A DNA stretch of 64,000 nucleotides from Haliclystus octoradiatus. Taxonomy: Eukaryota; Cnidaria; Staurozoa; Stauromedusae; Haliclystidae. The stretch spans positions 9,410,650 through 9,474,649 of the forward strand of contig OU744448.1 in the NCBI GenBank assembly GCA_916610825.1, written 5' to 3'. Position 1 is the first letter of the stretch, and each line of letters begins with the position of its first letter. The notes under the pieces were generated by a model. It saw only the letters and a program-made list of their open reading frames with translations, did not search any database and was not told the origin of the DNA. Shown one piece after another: positions 46,791 to 58,900 of the stretch. The position numbers and the translations under genes were made by a program.

Positions 46791-48037
46791 GTCAATTTAA
46801 AAACAACAATTTATTTTCTTTTTAAGGTATTACGCATTTTTCTGCTGCAATTGTAAGTTGCCATGTGCCTATTTGCCCATTCCAAGAAATCATCAGTAGC
46901 TTATTGAAATAGATTTGCTTCAGCAAAATAATTATCATGTAAACTATAGGTATATAGTATATATCTTCGCGCAGTTTTTAGCTGTTCAAGCCAAAACTTC
47001 AAGTCAGCACATCAAAAATCGCTTATCTTGGAGCTCAAAACTAACAATAGCTAAACATTCTATAAATCATGGCCATGATAAATCTGATCCAAGAACTAAT
47101 TTATGTAAGCAATAACACATCTTTAAAATTATGTTGAATCGATGTGTTTCTGAAACAAGACAGATAGATAAGATTTGATATTGAAATGTTTATAGGAAGT
47201 ATAAATGAAAGAAAGTATATGTGACGGTTCATGTCAGAATCGACTGATTGTTCAGTATGGCAGAAAGAAGTGGGAAGTTATTGAAAAAAATATCAAATAA
47301 GGCATTTTCATTTCATGACTCCATCTAGGTAATTAAAACATTATCTTTCTCGTGGAAGTGTTCTCTGTTCAATATGTTAACAATTTAATGGTTTATTCTT
47401 GATTCAAAGTCGTTGCTAAGGAGATTTGATGAGTTGAAATGTACGACAATACAGCTAGTATTCCAAGTAAAATGAAAATTGTTTATCAAAAACGTAAAAT
47501 TAAAACTAAAGTTAAATCATAAATCCTTAAGAAATATTTATTTAAAGTACCAGAGAACAAATTCATCATTGTTCAACGTTTTCTTTGAATCATAACATGA
47601 TGAACACAACGTTAAATAAATGAGTTTGAATAATGACTTTTCCTTATCATAATAAAAGCGATGGATCATTTATGGAACTGAAGTAAATTCTAGTCTTATA
47701 AAATTAGTAAATTTGCGTAAGTACATTTAAAGCATTTTCAAGACATGGTTTTATGTTTGCAAATTTGGAAAGCCGTTTAACATGAAAGAGGATAAAAGAG
47801 AATAAAGTCACAACTGTTTGATTTCATATGCCGTCTTCTATATATATTTTGAAATTTTAATAAAATCTGAGCTCTCTAATGTGGCGCTGTCGAAGGACTT
47901 TACAACATTTATAAGTTGACTAAACTTTGTGCTGCGTTTTCTCCGTTGCGTGATTTCAAAATTTTTCTGCACAACTGATTGTATTTTTAATAAATAAAAT
48001 GAGTTGTAGTCGTCTGATCAGAAAACGAATTGGAGAT

Positions 48038-49824
48038 TTAAAAAGAGCATTGAATTCCACAGTATATTACCAAATAAAACAAAATCCGAAAATTTGTTGA
48101 ATTGTCGATCCTGACACGAACATCCCTTTCATCATGCGCAACAGAAAATGAAACCTGAAAAGAAAGAGCAAGTGCAGTGATTACATGTTTTTAAATGATT
48201 TGATAACCTACCGGAATGGGAACTGTTGTATGGAACGGGGAAATGTTTACTGTGCTCTTGCAGTTCCAAAGCAATTAACTGTTCCTTTGCAATATTGCAG
48301 TTTGAATGTTGCTGTTCTGCTGTTGTTGGATTGGCCTTCAAAATTATCTTTTTGTGTATATAACATAGTGTCTTGTGTTTTGTTGAAGGTTATTCTTAAT
48401 GTTTGTCCTGATAGACAAATGGAGAGGTGCTTGCATAAATAAATATTCATACATTGAAGACATCGGGCATTGAATGACAATTTTTTTAAATAAATGCTCA
48501 ATACGTACTTACCTGCACAAATGAAACGTTCTTGAGACTATAAACAGCTGTAATCCAGCTGCGACAGAACGTCAGGTATTTGGTAATCTGCCAGTTTGAT
48601 GGTGAAAGCTCAATTTCATGCTTCGCATAGGACGTAAAGCCAGAATGGTTTTTTTTCAGTGTCCAATGAATGTATTTGTAATAAGGCCTTAGATTGTTTT
48701 CGTAGAAACAATCCGAATCATGTCTGATGAAACATCATCGCAACTGGCATGATGATCTGAGTTGCTGATGCTGTTTTCTGCAATCTGTTAGCATTCAGAT
48801 GCTGAAAGGTACATTCTAAGCATGGAATTGACATGATGTCAGGTTTGGATATGAAGTTCGTTTCTAATTTGAAATGAATGTGAGTCAATTATTTGTCTTC
48901 ATTGTATAATGAAGGAACTGGGAAAGATACATTAAAGATTGAAAGCTATCTTTCCCTGTAAAGGAATTAACTTGTCCCTAGAAAAGTTTATTGAAAAGTT
49001 TGCTTGTGGAAACATTGATTTGAGTGGATTTTGTAATGTAAATTAAGTAGTTGCTATCATACCTGGATGGGCTACAACTGGCAATGATCTCCTGATGCCA
49101 TTATGTGTACACTACACCAAAGGGTGACACATAGTGAAGGACCATTTTTAAAACAGTATCAATTTATTTCTTAACAATCCAGAGAAGAACATCCGCACTT
49201 CTTCAATAAATAAGACTTTGGTGGCTTTTAAAGCGTGAAAATTTCACTGGATTAATGATTAATGCACAGTAAGCTGGTGATGCAGTATGTCTGCAACTCT
49301 TTCAATAATGCCATCGCATTTTGGAATGCTGAAGAGAAAGTGAGCATGTTCTCCGCCTATATTCCGTGCTCTGTCAGCAGTTGAAGAGGTTAGCATGTTT
49401 ATGCTACTATTGCTGATGCAACATTTTTACCAACAACAAACGAGATTTTCCAGGTCCAGGGGGGGCCTACAAAACATGAGCACCTTAATTGTCTAGGCTT
49501 TGTGAAGGCTTAACAAGAACTAATATAAATGCAAATGATGGAAATGAATCTGAAAAATAAATGAAAAAGTGTAAGAAAAATCTATATGTGGATACATTGT
49601 ATAATCACTGTAGCCTGAAAATGAACTTACTTTTGTATATGGATTCCCGTTTTTATCCTGCATGGGTAAGTTACAGTTGATGATATACAAGGAATAGGAA
49701 ATCCTGTCATGAGCTGCTGCAATGGTGGTATGCTTGGCATGTTTTCTCTCTGTATTTGCTTAGTGCCGCTTTCAAGCCGAATTTTAAGAACTTCATCAAT
49801 AATATACTGTTGTATGTCAGACAT
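48038..49824 (-). CDS. Possible small three-exon gene, about 118 aa, unknown function
   Basis: Exon 49631-49824 starts at ATG in GAAATGT context, encodes MSDIQQYIIDEVLKIRLESG and SIPPLQQLMTGFPIPC, and ends before a strong GTAAGT. Exon 48513-48558 adds WITAVYSLKNVSFVQ before another GTAAGT. Exon 48038-48154 follows a CTTTCTTTTCAG acceptor and encodes VSFSVAHDERDVRVRIDNST to a TAA. Phases 2 and 0 agree across all three, 357 nt in total. The middle acceptor is the weakest link; using the one at 48,587 instead would stop after five residues. No family was recognised. Confidence 0.35.
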
Positions 49825-51189
49825 TTCTAATTTGCTGGAAGTTGGCGGTGGAGGTTGGACTGCTCAAGTATGTATTTCTGTAAATGATGTCATCTTCATC
49901 AGGAAGTGTAACGATCGACGATCGTCGATGTCAGTCTTCGATCTTTTGCCGTTGTGCACATAAGTCGTGAAATCACGCAGTAATTCAACTCAGAACTATC
50001 AACACAACAACAACGTCTGATATTTGAGCTAAATAAACTGGTTTTTCTAAATAAGAAACAACAATAATAATAACATTTAATACAATAATATTCAATAATC
50101 TAAATATACAAAAGTGTAATCAGAGTATAATAATTCGTCATACCTTCGGTGCGGCTTCTGCATAACGGTGTCTAATGAAATATATAGCCGGCGATTATAA
50201 AATTCAAACTTCTCTTTAACTCGCTCCAACTAACTCTGATCCTATTTTATATAATACATATTTTCACACAAGAGACTAGGAACATAATTTAATACAAAAA
50301 CGAAACTAAATTAATACAAAGAAAAAGTTAATTACGTAAACTGAAAACTAAATTTAACCAATATGATATAGGATCCGCATATTCTAAATACATTTTAACC
50401 AATAGGATATAGGATCCGTTTATGTAATGACGTCTACGAAACTATCTATACGGAACTTCAATCCGATTATAGGAAGTAAATTTACCTTGGCTATTGTTAA
50501 CCTACTTTTAAATGTTTTATTGTTGTACTAAAGGAATCTCCAAAAGAGGGGAATCGTCGATTACAGGAAGAAGTCCACAACGATAGGAACCAGGGTTAGA
50601 TTTTTTATATCAATGTTAATTGGGGTGAAAAACATTACAATTGCTAGAAATGAGAGGTTGTTTGAAATCACGGTAAATGGAGAACAAATCTAATTCATTT
50701 TCGGGCTCTGTTTGCAACAAAGATACTTCATTGCTGTTATGGGAAAGACGTAACATTTGGGTTGTACGTAGCTAAGGCAATGCCCCAACAATGGCATCAT
50801 ATTGAACATTGGGTTCTTAAATTTATCAGGTGATTGTTTAGAATGTGAATCGTAATTCTTTTCTGAATTGTGTGGTGAAAGTGATGTTCTTACCTATCCA
50901 TGGGAGATACAGGGAAATACAATTGCTCCATGAAAATGCAGTGGCATTGACGTATGTTTGTTCATAGATGCCATGTGTAAAATCGGCACAGTGTGATGAT
51001 ACAATGCAAATAATCAATCGCAATGGTTGATGATATAGCTTCGCTATGCTTTAAATTGAGATCTGACAACCACTGACCTGAGCAAAATACACGAAGAGTT
51101 CAATCTGTTCATTGAGTATCAGGTAGCAGTACAGGTTCCAAAATTAAAGGATATGTAATTGATATGTTTACTTGTGCATGGGATTTGCA
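49825..51189. other. No gene recognised
   Basis: AT-rich intergenic sequence. If the small gene at 48,038-49,824 is real, its promoter lies here. Nothing else was supported. Confidence 0.35.
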
Positions 51190-51289
51190 GATGGATTGAT
51201 GGATGGATGGATGGATGGATGGATGGATGGATGGATGGATGGATGGATGGATGGATGGATGGATGGATGGATGGATGGATGGATGGATG
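51190..51289. repeat. (TGGA)n array forming the 3' tail of a LINE
   Basis: About 24 copies of ATGG/TGGA. It directly abuts the end of the minus-strand LINE coding sequence at 51,290, so on that strand it is an (ATCC)n tail. Confidence 0.85.
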
Positions 51290-51650
51290 CACTACTCTCA
51301 CATAGCCCCGTCGAAACATCTCCTTCGGTTGCCTGTGAAGGATGTCATGCAGCGGTCGAGAGGCATACGTCTTTGATCTTTCGATGTGACCTAAAAAAGA
51401 CATCTGACGTTGGTGAGCAATAGCAGAGACAGAATGGAAAGTTTTCTAAGTTTAGCAATATACAGTAAGTTGGGCCAATGTATCCCTAAAGCATGCCGAA
51501 GCATGGCGTCATAAGCTGAGTCAAGTCGGGTCAATAGTGAGGTTGATAGAACCCATGTTTCAGATGCATATGATAGAGCAGGTTCTATCGTGTGTCTGAA
51601 CAGTCTTAACTTAACGTCAGTGTTGACTGGTAAGAGCTGGTAACAATGAG
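51290..51650 (-). pseudogene. LINE 3' end, decayed, with tetranucleotide tail
   Basis: On the minus strand, RLFRHTIEPALSYASETWVL and LDSAYDAMLRHALGIHW (about 51,470-51,610) are the post-RT segment typical of LINEs. [12 protein letters not shown] and [12 protein letters not shown] follow in another frame. The coding end runs into the (ATCC)n array. Confidence 0.7.
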
Positions 51651-51689
51651 GGAAATGATGTAGGCACTGTAATTATAATTACGTAGCAT

Positions 51690-53275
51690 CAAAGAATGAA
51701 TGAAGAACTGAGTTTATCACAAACTCAATACTTGACACATAGTAGAGCGACATCCCTCACTTTCACTTTTCGTGATGTTTCATCTTCTGAAGTGTTAGCC
51801 ATACTTCACAGATTGAAAAACAAAAATCCCCTTGCATTGATGGTATCGCAAATCGGTTGCTTCGACTCTCCAGTGAATTTATTGTTGAACCATTGACGGT
51901 TCTATAGAATAAATTGCCCCAGGAACATTGTTTTTCCTCGATGATGGGTTTGCCTCTACAGTTTACAAACAGAGATAGAAATATCAAACAAGAACATTGC
52001 TCATTTCAATATCAAAAATCTTCATTCGAAAGACATAGTGAACAATTCAATAAGTAGGCACATGCTTTCCGAAAACCTATATGATCAGGTTCGTTATCAG
52101 GCTACTTGAGAAATAAATATTGTGAAATCGCTCATTTGAAAGCAGCTGACGACTGGTGCCAAGCTTCTGACAAAGGTAAATGAGTGGTAATCACTGCTTT
52201 TGACACTGCACATCATAACATACTGTTTGAGTTAAAGCAGTATGGCTTCTCACATTCTTCAGTTGAACTGGTCAAGTATTACAAATAGGAGACAGGGAGT
52301 GAAATTGGGCTGTCTGGAGTATCACAAGGGAGCATTCTCGGATCTATACATTTTTCAATATTTTTGTCAACGACTTGCACCACAGCCTATCCTATGCCAA
52401 CATCATGCAGTATGCTGACGACACGATACTGTACTACCAACATCAAAACATTAACATTCTTCCCTCATGCATGGAAGTAAACCTGGACTCCCCCTGCACA
52501 TGGTTCACTTTGGACAGTCTAGACATCAACAGCAGCAAGACGCATTCCATGACAATTGGTAACCAGCACTCTGTTATATATCTTTGAATGGCAGAAATGG
52601 AAAATGAGTTGAAGGTATTAGGAGTTAGAATTGATAATAAACTCACTTTGCACAAAAATGTCAAACAGCTTTTGCCAAATCTGCTGCTTTGTCAAAATTT
52701 AAACATCTTGTACTCTCGAAAAAGATATTGATGTACAAGACACTTGGATACGCCATCGCAATATTGCATGTGTCCCTTGTCAAACTAGGTCATAGCATTA
52801 GAAATGGAACATCGAAAAGCAGCAAACAACTTATTCGAAAAGTGTGAAGGAGTTACAAGAGCAGCTAGCAAAAATGATTCTAAATTCAAAACTATAACAG
52901 AAGAATCGGGAAATCATCATCTTGTGCTCTACATAACACTGTTAATAAAACCAAAATTGACGTTAACAAAATGAAAAAACAGCGCTTGTCAACTTGCTAC
53001 CAAGCATATAGATATAATCAAGGTAGCAGAACATTATCTATTTTAATATTTGAGCTTCAGAATTACTTAGCCTGTAGATATCACGTTTTTGTAGCTGTAT
53101 ATAAATGTTCCTTAACATGAACTTTTTAATTGATTATTATTCAAGCAAATGTTTACTTCTTATTATACTATTTATTATTTAATTATTTTTACTGTAGTCA
53201 TTCTGTAAAACGTGTCCATATAGACTATGTAATTGAATACGAGCTATGCTTTTTGGAAGTAAAATAAATCATCAT
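51690..53275 (+). pseudogene. Decayed LINE reverse transcriptase with (ATC)n tail
   Basis: Fragments in order: VSSSEVLAILHRLKNKNP (about 51,785), AFDTAHHNILFELKQYGFSH (about 52,200), the catalytic block SYANIMQYADDTILYYQHQN (about 52,390), and a thumb remnant near 52,620. It ends AATAAATCATCATCATCAT near 53,275, a LINE-type tail. Several frameshifts and stops make it non-functional. Confidence 0.8.
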
Positions 53276-54214
53276 CATCATAAACTGGTTGAAGGGCACA
53301 GGAAGAAAAAGTACTATACTACAGTACAAAATTACAGAGATGGTGGATTGAATTTATGTTGCAAACCTAGTGTGAGATGCTTCTTGTGTGTGTGTGTGTG
53401 TGTGGCACAAGATCTTGTCCTGCCAACCACAAATCGTTTTGTTGCCTCTAGGCAGTAGTATGTGAATGCGGAGGTGGGTCTCAGGTGAGGCTAGACATGA
53501 TGACAACATCGTATCTCATTGGGTGCCAAATACAAGTGCTCAATATTATGAAATTGTCGAACATTATTCCCGTACAGCCGATGTAGGAAGCCCCCAAGGG
53601 GCATGTCAGTAACTAAGTATAATTATAAGGTTCAAGTATAATTATAAGGTTCCAGCTTGCCGCGCTGATGGAGTGGTGGTTACGGTAGATGTGGATATAT
53701 TAGCGCCTAGAATATAATATGAGAAAATAATGTGATAAAGTCAAAGAAAGTATCACGGAACAAAATTATATTAAGGAGTAGTTATAAGTGTAGTTAAATA
53801 GTTTTAGAATAAACTGTATGCAAGGTGAAAAATGAAAACAAGTAAGATTCAAAACTTTTTCCGCTGATATTGTTCGCAACCACTGAGGGTAAGTGGTCAC
53901 ATCGGTGGAGGTAATACTAATATATACAGGCCTGCCAAAAGGCTTAGGCAAATCTATAGGGCAATCCTTGTTTTCCTGCTACATTTTGAGTTTGAATATT
54001 AGATACTGTATATTGAAATATATTTTGAAAAAGACGAGTATAAAAACAACTTTCAATGCCCGACATTTATTTTGTCAGACATGCATGTCTATAACGATGA
54101 CATTGGTGTCTATATACATGGGAAAAAATTAAAGCTGTCTTTCTAATGAAAAGAAATTTCTCATGGAATTGAAATAATAATGGCGTGTAACTAACAATCA
54201 TCACATCGTAAGTC
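53276..54214. other. Intergenic, no gene seen
   Basis: Contains a short (GT)n run at about 53,387-53,405 and the direct repeat AGTATAATTATAAGGTTC (about 53,616-53,650). No supported gene. Confidence 0.4.
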
Positions 54215-54545
54215 TTTTCTAACTTAATAATAATAATAATAATAATATTAAATTTGTAAAGCGCTAAAACTATAAATATTCTAAAGCGCTGTATTTACAT
54301 ATGGTTATTTACATTTCATCTCATTTCATTTTTTTTTTTTTTTAATATAATTAAGAAAAATACGTTACTCTAAAAAGATATGTCTTTAAACTAACTTTGA
54401 AAATGTCCAATGTTCTACAATTTCTAATCTGCTCCGGCAAGGAATTCCAAACAATTGGGCCAGCTACCGAGAAGGAACTGATTTTTTTGTATCTTTTATA
54501 AGCAGACTTTGAGTTTGACATTGCTTTTGATTTTTGTCACACATC
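54215..54545 (-). pseudogene. LINE 3' end with (ATT)n tail
   Basis: On the minus strand, VAGPIVWNSLPEQIRNCRTL and FKVSLKTYLF, the classic C-terminus of Jockey/CR1-type LINEs, are followed by a 3' UTR containing two AGCGCTTT motifs and a terminal ATT trinucleotide run at 54,220-54,250. It is 5' truncated. Confidence 0.8.
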
Positions 54546-55935
54546 TTGCAAACATGAATAACTGTATCAACATTTGAAATATCTAAAATCCAAGACGCTC
54601 TTATTCCTCCATTTTCAATGGACAGTGTGATTGTATATATAGTTTACATTTGTAGTCAATTAGAAAGAACAAAATATCTATGAGCTAATTTGATAACGCA
54701 AGGCCGGCTATATAGCATATACGATAGAGAAAAAGAGTCCCATCGCATCGAATAGTCTTCACAATAATTATATAACTGTCACCAATTTTCAAAGCGTCTA
54801 GTGTTCCTTGGTTTAAACAAGAAGCTGATAAATTCTAAAACACCAAATTCCAAGCAAATTAAATATGAATCATATCATTCAACGATTTGATTACACGCGT
54901 GGATCTCTGATAGGCAATAAAGCATTCACATGGCATTAAAGTGTGCATGCATAACTATATTCATTTTTGTTCAATTATTTGTCTATAAATACCTAAGTGA
55001 AGAAAACATGAACATAATGAATAGAATTATATAGAAGATTTAATTGTGTATGCTGCAAGGCTTACAGCTTGGAGTGGCAATCCTATTGAGAGATTGCATG
55101 AGATGGCGGGGTGGTAAATTATTCAACAATGATATACGTCATGCAAACTCTCCTTCGTGTTAAAAAGAAAATCCGAACATCATAAAATTAAATTTATCTA
55201 TCAACTTGTAAGATAAACGAAATATTTATTCATCTCGTTCCTTTAGTATATATATTCATTAAGAATTGTAATTATACCTAATCTGTATACCGCAGCAACT
55301 TATCCCCAACAAACATGTCTATTTAGGATAACCTTTAATCGCAATAGATATTGTATATCAACAGGAATTACTAAATCTATAAAATTAAATAATTCGGAAA
55401 TTGATTGAAATGTTCAAATCGGTCGTGATAATTTTTGTAAACAATATTATTTCAACATATATTAGCAGCTGCATTTGAGTTAATTAGAATTACGTTATGA
55501 AACTGTTAACTTTTAAAATGACTTGAATATTAGTCATTGAATTTAAATTGATAATAATTTACACGTATATATAATTGGAGCTAAAAAATTCACAAAGTTT
55601 AACGTTTATAAACAATCATGCAATCAAAAAATAAGATTTTTAACCAGGTGTTTTTGAAAACCATGCTGTATAGAAATTTAAACAAGTGTGATTGGTCAAT
55701 GAAACTTGAATGACCACGTGTCTTATGTAAAGAATATATTATCTAAGTGCTGAAGATCGATCGTTTCGATTTCTCATTATTCAAAACTTTCTTACAATTC
55801 TGATTATATAAATCTTGAATATGGTGAATTTTGCTCTGAAAATATGTATTTTACAATGGATTATATAAAGATGTTGAGTTGAAATAACTGAATACTCGTA
55901 TTGATTTTCAAACATCTGTGCAGATTATATATTAT
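54546..55935. other. Intergenic region upstream of the methyltransferase gene
   Basis: AT-rich, with no coding exon recognised. The promoter of the plus-strand gene at 55,936 should lie here. A CAG just before 55,924 might be a splice acceptor for a 5' UTR exon. Confidence 0.35.
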
Positions 55936-58900
55936 ATGGAGACCTCAGCGAGACGTGCAGAAGATTTTGAGGCTAGATATGTCTATACACCGTATGAATA
56001 TTTAGCAACAACAATAGCTATAACTTCAGAAAGACGTTGGCAAATCGTTGATGAATTCATCAAATCCTTCCCAAAAGGATCAATACTCGCTGATTTAGGT
56101 AGTATGACTATTTTTATAAAATTATTCTTACGCGACACTAATTCGTATAGTTATATAAAACAAAAATTCTGCCTACACTCATTTGATTAAACATTAGTTT
56201 GAAAGACAGGTGGAAATTTCTGTAAAAAATTTACAAGCTGACGCTTTCACTGGCTGATATATATTATAATATGTACAGATTAAAAGATTAAACGTCGGCA
56301 GAGATTTTTTTTAAATTAATCACCTCTACAGTTTGGCAATTATAGCAGACTTATTATCGAAGAGAAAACATATGAAATTAAGTTATATCAAACTTTATTT
56401 TGATTGACGTATGAAATAGTTCAACAAGGCCAGCTAACAAATGCCCAAATAGTCTACTGATGATGTTAATTGTAATTGTAAATAGTTATGTAAACTATAT
56501 ATTCCAAATAAAAAGATAGAAGTAGATCGTTCATAAAGCAGTTTACTGTGATAAAGCTCACTCGTAGAAAACAAACGTGTAATATCAGTTTATCAAATTA
56601 TCAGTGTAATGTTTTCAAGGTTGAAAAATAGACCTTAGCAATCAAAATGATGCATGGCGATAAGGTATTCGACACTCATTTGTGTGTGTGTATGTATGTA
56701 TGTATGTATGTATGTATGTATGTATGTATGTATGTATGCATGTATGTATGTATGTATGTATGTATGTATGTATGTATGCATGTATGTATGTATGTATGTA
56801 TGTATGTATGTATGTATGTATGTATGTATGTATGTATGTATGTATGTATGTATGTATGTATGTATGTATGTATGTATGTATGTATGTATGTATGTATGTA
56901 TGTATGTATGTATGTATGTATGTATTTATGAATGTATTCATGTATGTATTTATGTATGATTATGGTATGATGTATGTATATGTATGTATTCTTATTAATA
57001 TCATCATTACTTATTATTATTGTATTTGTGAGTGTATGTATGTATGTTTGTATGTATGTATGTTTGAGGGGTGATTAGCTCAGTTGGCAGAGCAACCGAA
57101 CTTCAGATCGTATCATATCTGATCGACTGTGGTTCAAATCCCCCTCAGGTCAACTCAGCCTTAACTTTATCTGAAACATCAAATGAGTACCATCTAAGGA
57201 TGGCGGATGGAATGGTTCAGAAGGAATTGCATTGTGAGTAGCTGCGGCGCATCGTTGCGCATTGATAATCAAGGCCTATCTGCCATGAAATCTGTTGAAA
57301 TTGATCTGCAGTGTCGCGGCTGAGATCTAAGGAGCGTTTAACATCATTGCTCTTAGCGAAAAGAGCCACTTCTCTAGAAATAGAGGAGTGGTACGGGTGC
57401 CTTCGGTAGGGCGACACCGTCCACATTACTTTTACTTATGTATGTATGAATTTGCAGGGGGAAATATAAGACTTATTGTGTCAAAATTTGTAGGGAAAGT
57501 TACATTAGCCAGAAACAGTCCTGCACTCACCCTGTAAGCTTCAGCTAATTGTTAAATCTGTCAGGTTTTTATTGTAAAGTTTGCAACAACAAAATGATTT
57601 CATTACGTCTATTTTTGAATCAAAGCAAAACTTCAATCTATACATTGAATTTTCACGACTTTTCGTTCAAAATATTAGCCAGATTAAAAGAACCATTTAT
57701 AAGGACGTGAAGGGGTCACACCAATAATTCGGCCAAGAAAATTATGAAAACTTACAGTTGTTGCGGATGAAGTCTTTACCGAGACGTGTACAGGTGACTT
57801 TCTGACCACGAATCCGAAAAGAGTCCGTAAAGAGCAACATGACTCCGAGTTAGGCACCGAAAATGTAACAAAAATAACTCCGGTTCAAAAATACTCCAGG
57901 TAATCTTCTGTAAACAGTCTGAACATTGAATCTAGTTTATCTACCGAGAAATCAACAAACAGAGAAAAGCAACAAATCGGGAAAGGCACGAGCATATGCT
58001 GTATGCATGAATAAATAAACGCCCATCAATTTCATGTAAAATTGCAAGCCTAATTTAATACATTAAATAATCAATATCTGAATCGAAATCAGTTAACATA
58101 TCCTTCAATATATGGTCATCTAAATCAATTAAAACTAGCTCAAAGAATAATAAGCTAATCATAATTGTTCCGTTATCCCAGATGAAAGATTAGCTCAAAG
58201 ATGTGGTACGCAGTGAATCTTCCGCACGAAACTATAGCGGATTTCTTAGGATAAGTACGATACCGTAATATCTATAATAAATAATGATTACTCTGTGCGT
58301 TATATTCATGTTGATTTTAGGTTGTGGCGATGGCAGATACCTTGACGATAAAAACGGAATTCATATAATTGGAGTTGATCGCAGTCAAGGATTTTTAGAA
58401 GTCGCAAAACATAATCAAAATCGTAGCGAAGTTCTTCAAAGTAATGTAGTCAATCTACCATTACGCGATAGCTGTGTCAACGGTGTAATTTGCGTTTCGG
58501 TTTTACATCACCTTTCAACCAAGGGCAGAAGATTAAGAGCTATCAAAGAGATCAATCGGGTTCTAAAACGGGATGGACGAGCAATGATTGTATCGTGGGC
58601 GTATGAAAATAACTACAGACAGGTGAACTAAATAGATTTACATCAATACAGATCAGAAGAGGATTTGCCCTATAGGCAGAATTTTCTCGAGAGCCTGATG
58701 TGAAACTTAGTAGCGGACTTGCGCTTTCAACAAAAATATTTTTAAAATGGTTGAAGTAGCAGTTCGAAGATATGAAGCGCACTGAGTTTTCCCGTATTCC
58801 ACCTTAGCGGAAATCAACCGCAATCGAAAAAATAAGTCCAACGCGAAAAACAAAACTTTACAATGAGTCCATCAAGGAATGTATCATGATTCAATTAAGA

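Noticed and set aside
56642-57074. Several frames of Met-Tyr-Val-Cys and His-Thr-Tyr-Ile repeats on both strands
   Set aside because: They are translations of the (TGTA)n microsatellite within an intron.
57068-57145. A tRNA gene
   Set aside because: Box A and box B are present, but their spacing is too long, the anticodon arm does not fold, and the unit recurs with a 360-bp body at two other sites, so it is a SINE.
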